A DNA stretch of 64,000 nt from Geminocystis sp. NIES-3708. Its GTDB lineage: Bacteria > Cyanobacteriota > Cyanobacteriia > Cyanobacteriales > Cyanobacteriaceae. Each line of letters starts with the position of its first letter. Positions within the stretch are counted from its first letter, which is position 1. The notes beneath the pieces were generated by a model. That model saw only the letters and a list, made by a program, of their open reading frames with translations. It searched no databases and was not told the origin of the DNA. Both the position numbers and the translations under genes were made by a program. Where the stretch lies: positions 124,001-188,000 of the forward strand of contig NZ_AP014815.1 of NCBI RefSeq assembly GCF_001548095.1. Direction: 5' to 3'. Shown here piece by piece: positions 55,913-64,000 of this stretch.

Positions 55913-56059
55913 AATTAACAATTAAAGCATGATTATTTTCTGAAAGAACATACAGAATATAGATGATATAATGTTCCTAGGACTGCTAATAGGGATACAA
56001 AAGTCTTATCTAAAGAATTTCATCTTTTCTTATTCCTTTGCAATGTAAAAAATTTTTTC

Positions 56060-59000
56060 ATGCCAAAATTACCAAAACGCCAAAAATCTCCACAATCTCA
56101 ATCTCATCTGGGGATTTCCCTGAAATGGTTGTTAATTGTGCCTTTTATGGTGCAAATTGTAGGGGCTGTCGGTTTAGTCGGTTATCTATCTTACAAAAGT
56201 GAACGAGATTCCATTGAAGAGTTAATTATTGAAATTCATCGAGAAACTACTAATAATGTTGTTCAGTATTTAGATAATTATTTAGCTACCCCCGTATTAA
56301 TAAATCGGATTAATGCGGAGGCTTTTTACGAAGGATTATTAAAACTTGATAATATCCCCCAACTAGAGCGTTATTTATTTCGACAACTACAACAATTTCC
56401 CACAGTAAGTCATATTATGGTGGGCACAGAAGCGGGAATTTTTCGGGTGGCTAATCGTAATCCTTCTCCCAGTTTATTACGAGCAAATCCTGTACAACCC
56501 AACCAAGTTTATGTTTATAAAGTAGATGAAAAAGGTAATCCTATTGGTGTAATTAATACTTTTAAAGCCTTTAAACTCCAAACTCGCCCGTGGTATAAAA
56601 ATGCCGTCAAGGCAGGTAAACCTACTGCTATACCGATTTTTCAGTTATCAGATAATACTGATCTTTCCCTCAATAGTAGTCATCCCATTTATGATCAAAA
56701 AACAGGTAAATTATTAGGAGTTTTTTCCGCCGCATCAGATTTAAACTTTTTTCGCAAATTTATTGCTAATTTGAAAGTAGGTAAAAATGGACGAGTATTT
56801 ATTGTTGATAAGGATGGTTTTTTAATTGGTAATTCGACACAATATTTACCTTTTCATAAAATAGAAAAAAACGGCAAAATTATTCTTGAAAAAATTAAGG
56901 CAGTTGACAGTGAAGATTATTTAATTCAATCTACCAGTATTTATATAAATGACAAATTTCAAAGTTTTGGGATATTATCAAAAAAGATACAATTTGACTT
57001 TTTTACCGAAAATGAGCGTCATCGACAATTTGTACAAGTTATTCCTTATCATCATAATTTAACAAAAGATTGGTTCATTGTGGTTGTTGTACCTGAATCA
57101 GATTTTACTGCCAGAATTGAAAAAAATAATCAACAGACTATTCTTTTATCTTTCCTCACCTTTGTTACTACTACAGGAATTGGTATTTTTACCGCCCGTA
57201 AAATTACTTTACCCGTTTCTAAAATAAGTGAAGCAAGTAAATCTCTGGCTGAAGGGGAATTAGAACAATTTTTATCAGAAGATTCGATGATTACAGAAAT
57301 AAAATTGTTATCGACATCTTTTAATGAAATGTCAAAGCAAATTCAGCAATCTTTTGATAACGTAGAAATTGCATTACAAGAATCTGAGGAAAAATATAAA
57401 ACCCTGTTTAACACTTTACCGATAGGAGTTTCTATTACCAATTCTCAAGGTAAAATTATCGAAAGTAATCCTGCTTCAGAAAAAATTTTACAGATTCCCG
57501 TAGAAGAAGCCACAAGCCAAACTTATGATTCTCCCCAATGGAAAATTATGCGTGAAGATGGTTCACCTATGCCCTCGGAAGAGTATCCTAGTGTTAGGGC
57601 TTTGAAGGAAAATCGCCATATTCAAAATGTGGAAAATAGTATTATTGCACCTAATGGTAATATAAGTTGGATAAGTATTAGTGTTGCCCCTATTCCCATC
57701 GAAAATTATGGGGTTGCTATTACTTACATTGATATAACAAAGAGAAAAAAAGCTGAAAAAATTTTACAACATCAATTTAATCAACTTACCCTGTTAAGAA
57801 AAATCACTGACAAAATTAGACAAAGTTTAGACACAGAAACTATTATTCAATCCGCCGTAACAGAGATTGGTAAAACATATAAAGTTGATCGTGCCAACAT
57901 TTACACTTATATTCAAGAAGAAAATAATATCAGAATTATTTGTGTAGCAGAATATCTCAATGGTAATTATCCCTCTATATTGGGGAGTGAAATATCCCTA
58001 ACCAATAATTTGTATATGCAAACTCTGATTAAGAAAGAGGGAGCAATACCTGTTAATGATGTTGATAATAATGAATTATTAAAATTTGTTCTACCTTTTA
58101 TTAAATCCTTACAGATAAAATCTTTATTGGGAATAGGAACATTTTATCAAGGGGCAGTCAATGGACTTATCGGGCTACATTATTGCGATGATTATCATTA
58201 CTGGACACAAAACGAAGTACAACTACTGGAATCTTTAGCAGGGCAACTAGGAATTGCCATCGCACATTCTCAACTATTACAGCAAGAACAACAACGATTA
58301 CAGGAACTAGCACAAAAAAATATTGATTTACAAAAAGCCCAACAAATTGCAGAAGCGGCGACTCAAGCTAAGAGTGAATTTTTAGCGAATATGAGTCATG
58401 AAATTCGCACTCCCATGAATGGTGTTTTGGGCATGACGCAACTACTAGCAATGACAAATCTTGATGATGAACAACAGGATATTGTCAAAACCATTCAAGA
58501 TAGTGGCAATGCACTTTTAACTATTATCAACGATATTTTAGATTTTTCCAAAATTGAATCAGGAAAACTAGATTTAGAAGAACGTCCTTTTAATTTATCA
58601 CATTTAATTAAGTCGATCTCTGACTTAATGTATCATAGTACTTCTAGTAAAAATATCAATCTCCAATATTTTGTTCATCCTGATATTCCCGACAATTTCA
58701 TCGGCGATGTTTCCCGTTTACGTCAAATTTTGTTGAATATTATCGGTAATGCTATTAAATTTACCTCTGAAGGGGAGATTTTTATTGGGGTAGAAAAAAG
58801 CAAAGAAACAATAACCACAAAAAAATTATCAGATCAATTTAATTTGATAGTCAGTATTCGAGATACAGGTATTGGCATAGATGGCGATCGCATTAAATTA
58901 TTATTTCAACCTTTCAGTCAAGGAGATGCTTCCATCAGCCGTAAATATGGGGGTACAGGCTTAGGATTAGCTATCAGTAAAAGTTTAATCAATCTTCTGG

Positions 59001-59548
59001 GCGGTCAAATTTGGGTAGAAAGTAGAGAAAATTTCGGAGGTAATCCTCCTGAAGATTGGACGTTAAATTTATGCACTCATCAAGGTACAACATTTTATTT
59101 CACCATTAAACTTAAAATTCCTCTGGAAAATGAAATTGAGCTAGAAAAATCATCCTTAAAACTGGAAGAATCATTATCCATCAAACCGTTAAATCTTAAA
59201 ATACTTCTCGCAGAAGATAATAAAATTAATCAAAAAGTAGCGTGTTTAACCCTCAAAAAACTTGGTTACACCGCCGATATTGCTAATAATGGGAAAGAAG
59301 TATTGGAAAAACTAGAAAAACAAGCCTACGATGTGATTTTAATGGATATACAAATGCCTGAAATGGATGGTTTAACGGCTACTCAATTCATCCGTCAATC
59401 ATCTCTACCTCAACCTTATATCATCGCTTTAACAGCGAATGCTTTAGAAGAAGATCGTCAAAAATGCTTATCTGTGGGGATGAATGATTATCTTAGTAAA
59501 CCCATTGCCATAGAACAACTGAAAGAATCTATTTGTAAAATAAATTAA
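56060..59548 (+). CDS. Hybrid sensor histidine kinase (Cache-HAMP-PAS-GAF-HisKA-HATPase-REC)
   Basis: A 1162-residue hybrid kinase. TM1 is about 23-45, a periplasmic double-Cache sensor about 46-350, TM2 about 353-375, HAMP to about 430, PAS about 445-565, and GAF about 590-745. HisKA carries H780 in [15 protein letters not shown]. HATPase has [18 protein letters not shown] and GGTGLGLAI. The C-terminal REC domain has D1096 in [13 protein letters not shown] and the lysine of YLSKPI. It senses an extracytoplasmic small molecule and relays phosphate internally, probably to an Hpt protein elsewhere. No cognate regulator is adjacent. The ligand is unknown; Cache domains often bind amino acids or carboxylates. 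Confidence 0.93.
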   Translation: MPKLPKRQKSPQSQSHLGISLKWLLIVPFMVQIVGAVGLVGYLSYKSERDSIEELIIEIHRETTNNVVQYLDNYLATPVLINRINAEAFYEGLLKLDNIPQLERYLFRQLQQFPTVSHIMVGTEAGIFRVANRNPSPSLLRANPVQPNQVYVYKVDEKGNPIGVINTFKAFKLQTRPWYKNAVKAGKPTAIPIFQLSDNTDLSLNSSHPIYDQKTGKLLGVFSAASDLNFFRKFIANLKVGKNGRVFIVDKDGFLIGNSTQYLPFHKIEKNGKIILEKIKAVDSEDYLIQSTSIYINDKFQSFGILSKKIQFDFFTENERHRQFVQVIPYHHNLTKDWFIVVVVPESDFTARIEKNNQQTILLSFLTFVTTTGIGIFTARKITLPVSKISEASKSLAEGELEQFLSEDSMITEIKLLSTSFNEMSKQIQQSFDNVEIALQESEEKYKTLFNTLPIGVSITNSQGKIIESNPASEKILQIPVEEATSQTYDSPQWKIMREDGSPMPSEEYPSVRALKENRHIQNVENSIIAPNGNISWISISVAPIPIENYGVAITYIDITKRKKAEKILQHQFNQLTLLRKITDKIRQSLDTETIIQSAVTEIGKTYKVDRANIYTYIQEENNIRIICVAEYLNGNYPSILGSEISLTNNLYMQTLIKKEGAIPVNDVDNNELLKFVLPFIKSLQIKSLLGIGTFYQGAVNGLIGLHYCDDYHYWTQNEVQLLESLAGQLGIAIAHSQLLQQEQQRLQELAQKNIDLQKAQQIAEAATQAKSEFLANMSHEIRTPMNGVLGMTQLLAMTNLDDEQQDIVKTIQDSGNALLTIINDILDFSKIESGKLDLEERPFNLSHLIKSISDLMYHSTSSKNINLQYFVHPDIPDNFIGDVSRLRQILLNIIGNAIKFTSEGEIFIGVEKSKETITTKKLSDQFNLIVSIRDTGIGIDGDRIKLLFQPFSQGDASISRKYGGTGLGLAISKSLINLLGGQIWVESRENFGGNPPEDWTLNLCTHQGTTFYFTIKLKIPLENEIELEKSSLKLEESLSIKPLNLKILLAEDNKINQKVACLTLKKLGYTADIANNGKEVLEKLEKQAYDVILMDIQMPEMDGLTATQFIRQSSLPQPYIIALTANALEEDRQKCLSVGMNDYLSKPIAIEQLKESICKIN

Positions 59549-59750
59549 ACTTAGATCTTATATAAGTACATTGATAGCTAACAGATAAACCTTAGAAAAT
59601 AAATTTTGATATTACTAAAGTCAACAATTATTATCTTTGCTCATTTCTACTAAAGGAAATAAAAGTGTTGCTCTTTGCCTTACTTTTATCAAAAAACTTT
59701 TTCAGCCATCCCTACTTATTACTTATTACTTATTAATACTTTTAAGATTG

Positions 59751-61754
59751 TTAACCAATCACAGTAAAGGCAACGGCAAAACCTAAAACGGCGGCGAAAA
59801 CAATTAAAGCATAAAATTGTACCCTACCATTTTCCAGATATTTTAAGCCTTCACCACTAATAATTGTCACCAAACCTGTTAAGTTAACTGCACCATCAAC
59901 TACTTTATAGTCAACTTCCATAATGGCACGAGCAATTCTACGACATCCTTGCACAAAGACTTTATCGTAAAACTCGTCAAAATACCATTTATTTAAGGAA
60001 AGCTCATATAAGGGTTGAATTTTTTCTGCGATCGCTTTGTAATCAATCTTGCCTTGTAAATAACACAAAGAAGCAATGGTGATACCAATTAAAGCGATAC
60101 CAACGGAATTACCACCCATAATTAAAAACTCATTCAAGTCGAAATGATGAGCAACTTCTACCACTTCATTAGGAGATGCAATAAATTCCTCAAAACGATT
60201 ATTCCAAGGCATACCCAACAAGCCAACAAATACAGAAGGAATTGCTAACATCATCAAGGGAAATGTCATGGTTAAAGGGGATTCATGAGGTTTTTCGCCA
60301 TGATGCCCTTCATCACTTGGGCTAACACCTGCGGCTTTTAATAATTCTTCTTGAATTTTGTGATCTTTACCTCGGAAACCTCCTTCAAAGGTCATAAAAT
60401 ACATTCTAAACATATAAAATGCGGTTAAACCTGCTGTTAACCAGCCCACCAACCATAAAGCAGGATTGGCTTCAAATGCTAAACCAAGAATTTCGTCTTT
60501 TGACCAAAATCCAGCGAAAGGAGGAATACCACAAATAGCTAAAGTGCCGATGAGGAAGCAAGAAGAAGTAATAGGCATATATTTACGTAAATTTCCCATT
60601 AATCGCATATCTTGAGCTAAAACAGGCTCATGTCCCACAACTTCTTCCATGCCATGAATAACTGAACCTGAACATAAGAATAACATAGCCTTGAAGTAAG
60701 CGTGAGTCATAAGGTGAAATAATCCAGCACTATATGCCCCAATGCCCATAGCTAATACCATGTAACCTAATTGAGAAACCGTAGAATAAGCCAAGCCTTT
60801 CTTAATATCGTTTTGGGTAATGGCGATCGTAGCACCGAGAAAAGCAGTAAAACCACCAGTCCAAGCAATTACTGTCATTACTTCAGGAATCGGCTCAAAT
60901 ACGGGATACATACGAGCGATTAAAAATACACCAGCCGCTACCATTGTTGCCGCATGAATTAAAGCTGAGATAGGAGTGGGACCTTCCATCGCATCAGGCA
61001 ACCATACATGAAGGGGAAATTGTGCTGATTTTGCCACAGGACCTAAAAAAACCAAAATTGCAAATAATGCCGCTAAACCCCCAGCAACTTGTCCTGAGAA
61101 GACCAATTCATGAAGGCGATCGCCCATAGGTATAAAATCAAAAGTACCAGTAGCCCAATACAATCCGAGCATACCAAGTAATAAGCCAAAATCTCCTACC
61201 CTATTGACGACAAAAGCTTTTTGACAGGCATCGGCGGCAGGTTTGCGATCGTACCAGAAACCGATGAGTAAATATGAACAAACCCCTACTAATTCCCAAA
61301 AGATATATACTTGTACGAGATTAGGGCTAATAACTAAACCTAACATGGAGGCACTAAAAATACTCAGATAGGCATAGAAACGGACATAACCCGCATCATG
61401 TGCCATATAACCATCGGTGTAGATCATCACCAACAACGCTACGGTAGTAACAATTACGAGCATTAAGGAACTAAGATGGTCGATAGTATAACCCATGCTG
61501 AGACTAAAGTCTCCAGCTGATGCCCATTCTATCATTTTTGTATAAGGTTCATGTCCTTGCCATTGACTCCAAAAAAGAGCGATCGCCATGGTTAAACAAA
61601 CGCCTAAAGTAGAGATAATGAAAATAGAGTTAACTTGTCTTAATTTGTTGGTGGCTTGATTAAAAGAAATTAATCCTATACCGACTATCATTGAAGAGAT
61701 GAGTGGTAGTGCTGGTACTAACCAAGCATACTCATATAATTTTAAACTATCCAT
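59751..61754 (-). CDS. ndhF: NAD(P)H-quinone oxidoreductase subunit 5 (NdhF)
   Basis: A 667-residue NdhF, the largest antiporter-like NDH-1 subunit, with 15-16 transmembrane helices and the C-terminal lateral helix region. Signatures include VYIFWELVGVCSYLLIGFWY, SAQFPLHVWLPDAMEGPTPI and KKGLAYSTVSQLGYMVLAMG. It pumps protons in respiratory and cyclic electron flow. The type fits NdhF1. The next ndh gene on the strand, ndhD, is separated by a sensor kinase, speE, egtD and the sulfoxide synthase. Full length. Confidence 0.97.
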   Translation of the reverse strand: MDSLKLYEYAWLVPALPLISSMIVGIGLISFNQATNKLRQVNSIFIISTLGVCLTMAIALFWSQWQGHEPYTKMIEWASAGDFSLSMGYTIDHLSSLMLVIVTTVALLVMIYTDGYMAHDAGYVRFYAYLSIFSASMLGLVISPNLVQVYIFWELVGVCSYLLIGFWYDRKPAADACQKAFVVNRVGDFGLLLGMLGLYWATGTFDFIPMGDRLHELVFSGQVAGGLAALFAILVFLGPVAKSAQFPLHVWLPDAMEGPTPISALIHAATMVAAGVFLIARMYPVFEPIPEVMTVIAWTGGFTAFLGATIAITQNDIKKGLAYSTVSQLGYMVLAMGIGAYSAGLFHLMTHAYFKAMLFLCSGSVIHGMEEVVGHEPVLAQDMRLMGNLRKYMPITSSCFLIGTLAICGIPPFAGFWSKDEILGLAFEANPALWLVGWLTAGLTAFYMFRMYFMTFEGGFRGKDHKIQEELLKAAGVSPSDEGHHGEKPHESPLTMTFPLMMLAIPSVFVGLLGMPWNNRFEEFIASPNEVVEVAHHFDLNEFLIMGGNSVGIALIGITIASLCYLQGKIDYKAIAEKIQPLYELSLNKWYFDEFYDKVFVQGCRRIARAIMEVDYKVVDGAVNLTGLVTIISGEGLKYLENGRVQFYALIVFAAVLGFAVAFTVIG

Positions 61755-61863
61755 CCTAAGTTATTGTCTAATTTATTCATAACGTTTTAATTGTGACATA
61801 GGATGATGAACAATGAACAATAAACTAAAACTGTTCAATAATTTATTTCTTGTTGTTTTACTT

Positions 61864-62628
61864 TTATTTTGTTCTTTTCGCACTCACACACTCACGTAAT
61901 TTATCCCGTGCCATTAATCCGTCATTCCACTCCACTTTAGCAACGGATTTGCCTTCTATAGATATATCAAAACTCTCAACGTCATTCATTGCCTCTAATG
62001 CCATTTCAATGCTAGGTACAGTAAAGGAAATAGCGCCATAGGGTTCACCCGGCTGTATGTAGTTAAATACTTTTACGGTTTGTGGTGCTCCCGTTGATTG
62101 AGACAAAGTAGCTCTTATGGTTTGTAGTTTGTCTGGACGTGGAATATTTTCTCCCCAAAATGTTAATAGTGCACCTTGATAATCACCACCAGGTCCTGAA
62201 ATGCGTATGAATCCGTCTTTTTTCCAGAAGAAAGCAGCACAATATTCTCCCGGTGCGGCATCATTTTTGCCCTGAAAGAAATCCCAACCACCGTTATGGT
62301 ATCTTTGGAATCGAGGATCATTGGTTAATTGATCTACTTTTTGGGCATTTGAAATCACCAGTTGAATTAAACTAAAAGCCACATTTAGCCTTTCTTGCAT
62401 GGGATCATAAGGCTGTGATGAAGGTGTCGAAAAACTTTCTTCTTCTTGTTGTGATCTGTTGATAGCTTCTTGTACTGCACCTATATCATTCATTTCTTGC
62501 CAATGTAATCTTTGTTGTTCACAAATGTTTGGCAAATCAGCACACGCTTGAGCTACTTTACCAACAGATAACACCAATGAAATTGTTGCAGTGGAAAGTA
62601 TAAAACCAATTAAGTCAATTCGTGCCAT
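61864..62628 (-). CDS. Secreted hypothetical protein (254 aa)
   Basis: The ATG at 62628 is preceded by a perfect AGGAGG at 6-nt spacing, so it is chosen over a TTG two codons upstream. Residues 1-27 form a signal peptide (LIGFILSTATISLVLSVGKV, cut near AQA). The mature part holds a Cys pair (CADLPNIC), a glutamine/serine-rich linker and a beta-rich domain (FISG-like IRISGPGGDYQGALLTFWGE, SFDISIEGKSVAKVEWNDG) I do not recognise. Probably periplasmic or secreted. Single gene, divergent from the truncated gene at the window end. Confidence 0.7.
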   Translation of the reverse strand: MARIDLIGFILSTATISLVLSVGKVAQACADLPNICEQQRLHWQEMNDIGAVQEAINRSQQEEESFSTPSSQPYDPMQERLNVAFSLIQLVISNAQKVDQLTNDPRFQRYHNGGWDFFQGKNDAAPGEYCAAFFWKKDGFIRISGPGGDYQGALLTFWGENIPRPDKLQTIRATLSQSTGAPQTVKVFNYIQPGEPYGAISFTVPSIEMALEAMNDVESFDISIEGKSVAKVEWNDGLMARDKLRECVSAKRTK

Positions 62629-62797
62629 TGCCAACCTCCTACATTGAAATACTCACTTTTTATTTCAATATTATACGAAGATAGTATAATAAAGTATAAA
62701 TACTTAATAAATAAAAATATAAAAATTAATTTCAATACAGTTAAAATCAATTTTTACATTGTTATAATAAGTAAAAATTATAGTTAAAATTTAGCCT

Positions 62798-64000
62798 TTG
62801 TCTATTCTCGAATCTCAGCCGATTTGGATTGTCGGTGATAGTTGTTGCGGTAAAACAACCCGTTTAGCTTCTTTGATGGTGAAATGGTTTGAAACATCCT
62901 CTTTTCTTGAAAAACCTCTAATTTTATGTGCTAATAATCAAGGAAAAAAAACTTTGATTAATATACTGTTAAATTTGAATAGTAATAGTTATCAGACTAA
63001 AATCCGAACTCCTTTAGCATTGATGATGGAAGATGTTACCCTATTCTATCCCTTACTGTGTCAAGAATTAAATTTACCTTCACAATTACCTATACGTTTA
63101 CGCTCAGAAACTGAACAAGAATTAGCTACTCAATTATGGCAACCACATTTAGCTACTGAGTTAGTGGGAATATTTGGCGGTGAATATAATTGCGTCAGAC
63201 GTATTTTAGATTTTTTACAGTTAGCAACTTCGGGAGGAATTTCCCCTGAAAAAATTGGCGATCACTTATTACAGTCTCATGTTATTAATATAAATAACAA
63301 AAAAAATATCATAGACTTAATCCAAAAATTAATTTTACGATGGCGTGAATGGTGTTTAGAAAAAGGTTTATTAAGTTATGGTTTAATTTATGAACTTTAT
63401 GGACTTTACTTATTACAAAATAATCATTATCAATCTTATTTAAAGAATAATTATAAAGCTATTTTCGCCGATGATGTAGATGATTATCCTGCCATGATGA
63501 AGGATTTAGCTGAAATATTTATAGAAGAAAAAAAATATGGAGTTTTTACCTATAATCAAAACGGCAAAATTTCTTTAGGTTTAAGTGGAGATCCTGAATA
63601 TTTACAAAAACTATCCAATTTATGTAATCAAGAATTATTAATAATTAATCATCTCAATAGTTTACGGATAAAAGTTGAAAATATTATTTTAGAAACTATA
63701 AATAAAGGTTATTCTGACCAAAAGTTTCCTGAAAATATGATAAATATTAAAACAAATTCTAGGGGAGATTTATTAAATATAATAGCTGATTGTATTATTA
63801 AGTCAATTAAATCAGGAAAAATTCAAGCTGATGAGATAGCAATTATAGCTCCCGGATTAGATGAAATTGCCCGTTATACTATTATGAGTTATCTCAAAGA
63901 TAATGACATAGAAACTAAGCCAATAAATGAACAACGCCCATTAATTACATCTCCTTTAATACGCAGTATTTTAACCCTTTTAACTTTATTATATGAAGGA
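62798..64000 (+). CDS. P-loop helicase/nuclease-like protein, 3' truncated by window edge
   Basis: An open frame of 401 codons starts at TTG 62798 (a stop TAG lies two codons upstream) and continues past the window. WIVGDSCCGKTTRLASLMVK at about residues 9-28 is a Walker A site. The following text (KPLILCANNQGKKTLINILL, GGEYNCVRRILDFLQLATSG, IAIIAPGLDEIARYTIMSYL) resembles the cyanobacterial UvrD/RecB-related proteins; ITSPLIRSILTLLTLLYEG is typical of the 2A region of such helicases. The order fits a DNA repair helicase, but the conserved C-terminal motifs lie outside, so the call is tentative. Confidence 0.6.
   Translation, partial: MSILESQPIWIVGDSCCGKTTRLASLMVKWFETSSFLEKPLILCANNQGKKTLINILLNLNSNSYQTKIRTPLALMMEDVTLFYPLLCQELNLPSQLPIRLRSETEQELATQLWQPHLATELVGIFGGEYNCVRRILDFLQLATSGGISPEKIGDHLLQSHVININNKKNIIDLIQKLILRWREWCLEKGLLSYGLIYELYGLYLLQNNHYQSYLKNNYKAIFADDVDDYPAMMKDLAEIFIEEKKYGVFTYNQNGKISLGLSGDPEYLQKLSNLCNQELLIINHLNSLRIKVENIILETINKGYSDQKFPENMINIKTNSRGDLLNIIADCIIKSIKSGKIQADEIAIIAPGLDEIARYTIMSYLKDNDIETKPINEQRPLITSPLIRSILTLLTLLYEG

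Overview
The window comes from a low-GC unicellular cyanobacterium. Markers are a phycobilisome rod-core linker (cpcG), light-dependent protochlorophyllide reductase, NDH-1 subunits ndhD and ndhF, XisH/XisI proteins and scattered copies of the HIP1 octamer GCGATCGC. The AT-rich base composition and gene content fit a Geminocystis/Cyanobacterium-like chroococcalean; that genus guess is inference.

Layout. 1-6991: 5' part of a type IIG/ISP-like restriction-modification gene, a DCC-family thiol protein, gatA, and a leftward surface cluster of a PEP-CTERM protein, two tandem sulfotransferases and a GT4 glycosyltransferase. 7213-17824: mostly core genes (ribulokinase-like FGGY kinase, por, HAD phosphatase, C-terminal processing protease, pentapeptide protein, rimM, S1-domain protein) plus a type II R-M pair at 8655-10547. 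17825-21350: a 1.5 kb gene-poor graveyard holding toxin-antitoxin remnants and a 28-bp tandem repeat, then a P-loop ATPase whose 5' end is out of frame across a 12-base homopolymer. 21354-23957: acnB.

23958-41316 is an accessory island. Its left part is punctuated by two extra, decayed copies of the acnB 3' end (24762-24936 and 28421-28585). Between and after them lie xisH (nonsense mutated) and xisI, a reverse transcriptase of the unassigned/abortive-infection kind, small hypothetical genes and several broken toxin-antitoxin genes. Its right part holds the most interesting set: a MotB/ZorB-like protein, a MotA/ZorA-like protein with a long helical tail, an 1135-residue tubulin/FtsZ-superfamily GTPase-like protein, a membrane-anchored von Willebrand A protein and a DUF3124 lipoprotein, all on the minus strand and interrupted by MNT/HEPN, VapBC-like and MscS-type genes. 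I read this as a candidate tubulin-vWA-ZorAB-like membrane machine, function unknown, possibly defence or envelope remodelling. No HIP1 site was seen from 21.6 to 46.2 kb, although six lie on each side.

41494-64000 returns to mostly housekeeping genes: a NatB-like amino-acid binding protein, a ParA-like ATPase, a recombinase-like protein lacking the usual catalytic serine region, lipA, plsY, a DUF2330 protein, an NqrB/RnfD-like membrane protein, cpcG, ndhD, an ovothiol/ergothioneine-type sulfoxide synthase next to egtD, speE, a hybrid histidine kinase, ndhF, a secreted hypothetical protein and the start of a P-loop helicase/nuclease-like gene running off the window. Two copies of a MITE-like element of about 110 bp lie at 46696-46800 and 55799-55912.

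Several genes appear to use TTG starts (7213, 8655, 16192, 43570, 49380, 62798), some with strong Shine-Dalgarno sequences. No tRNA, rRNA, CRISPR array or intact insertion sequence was seen.
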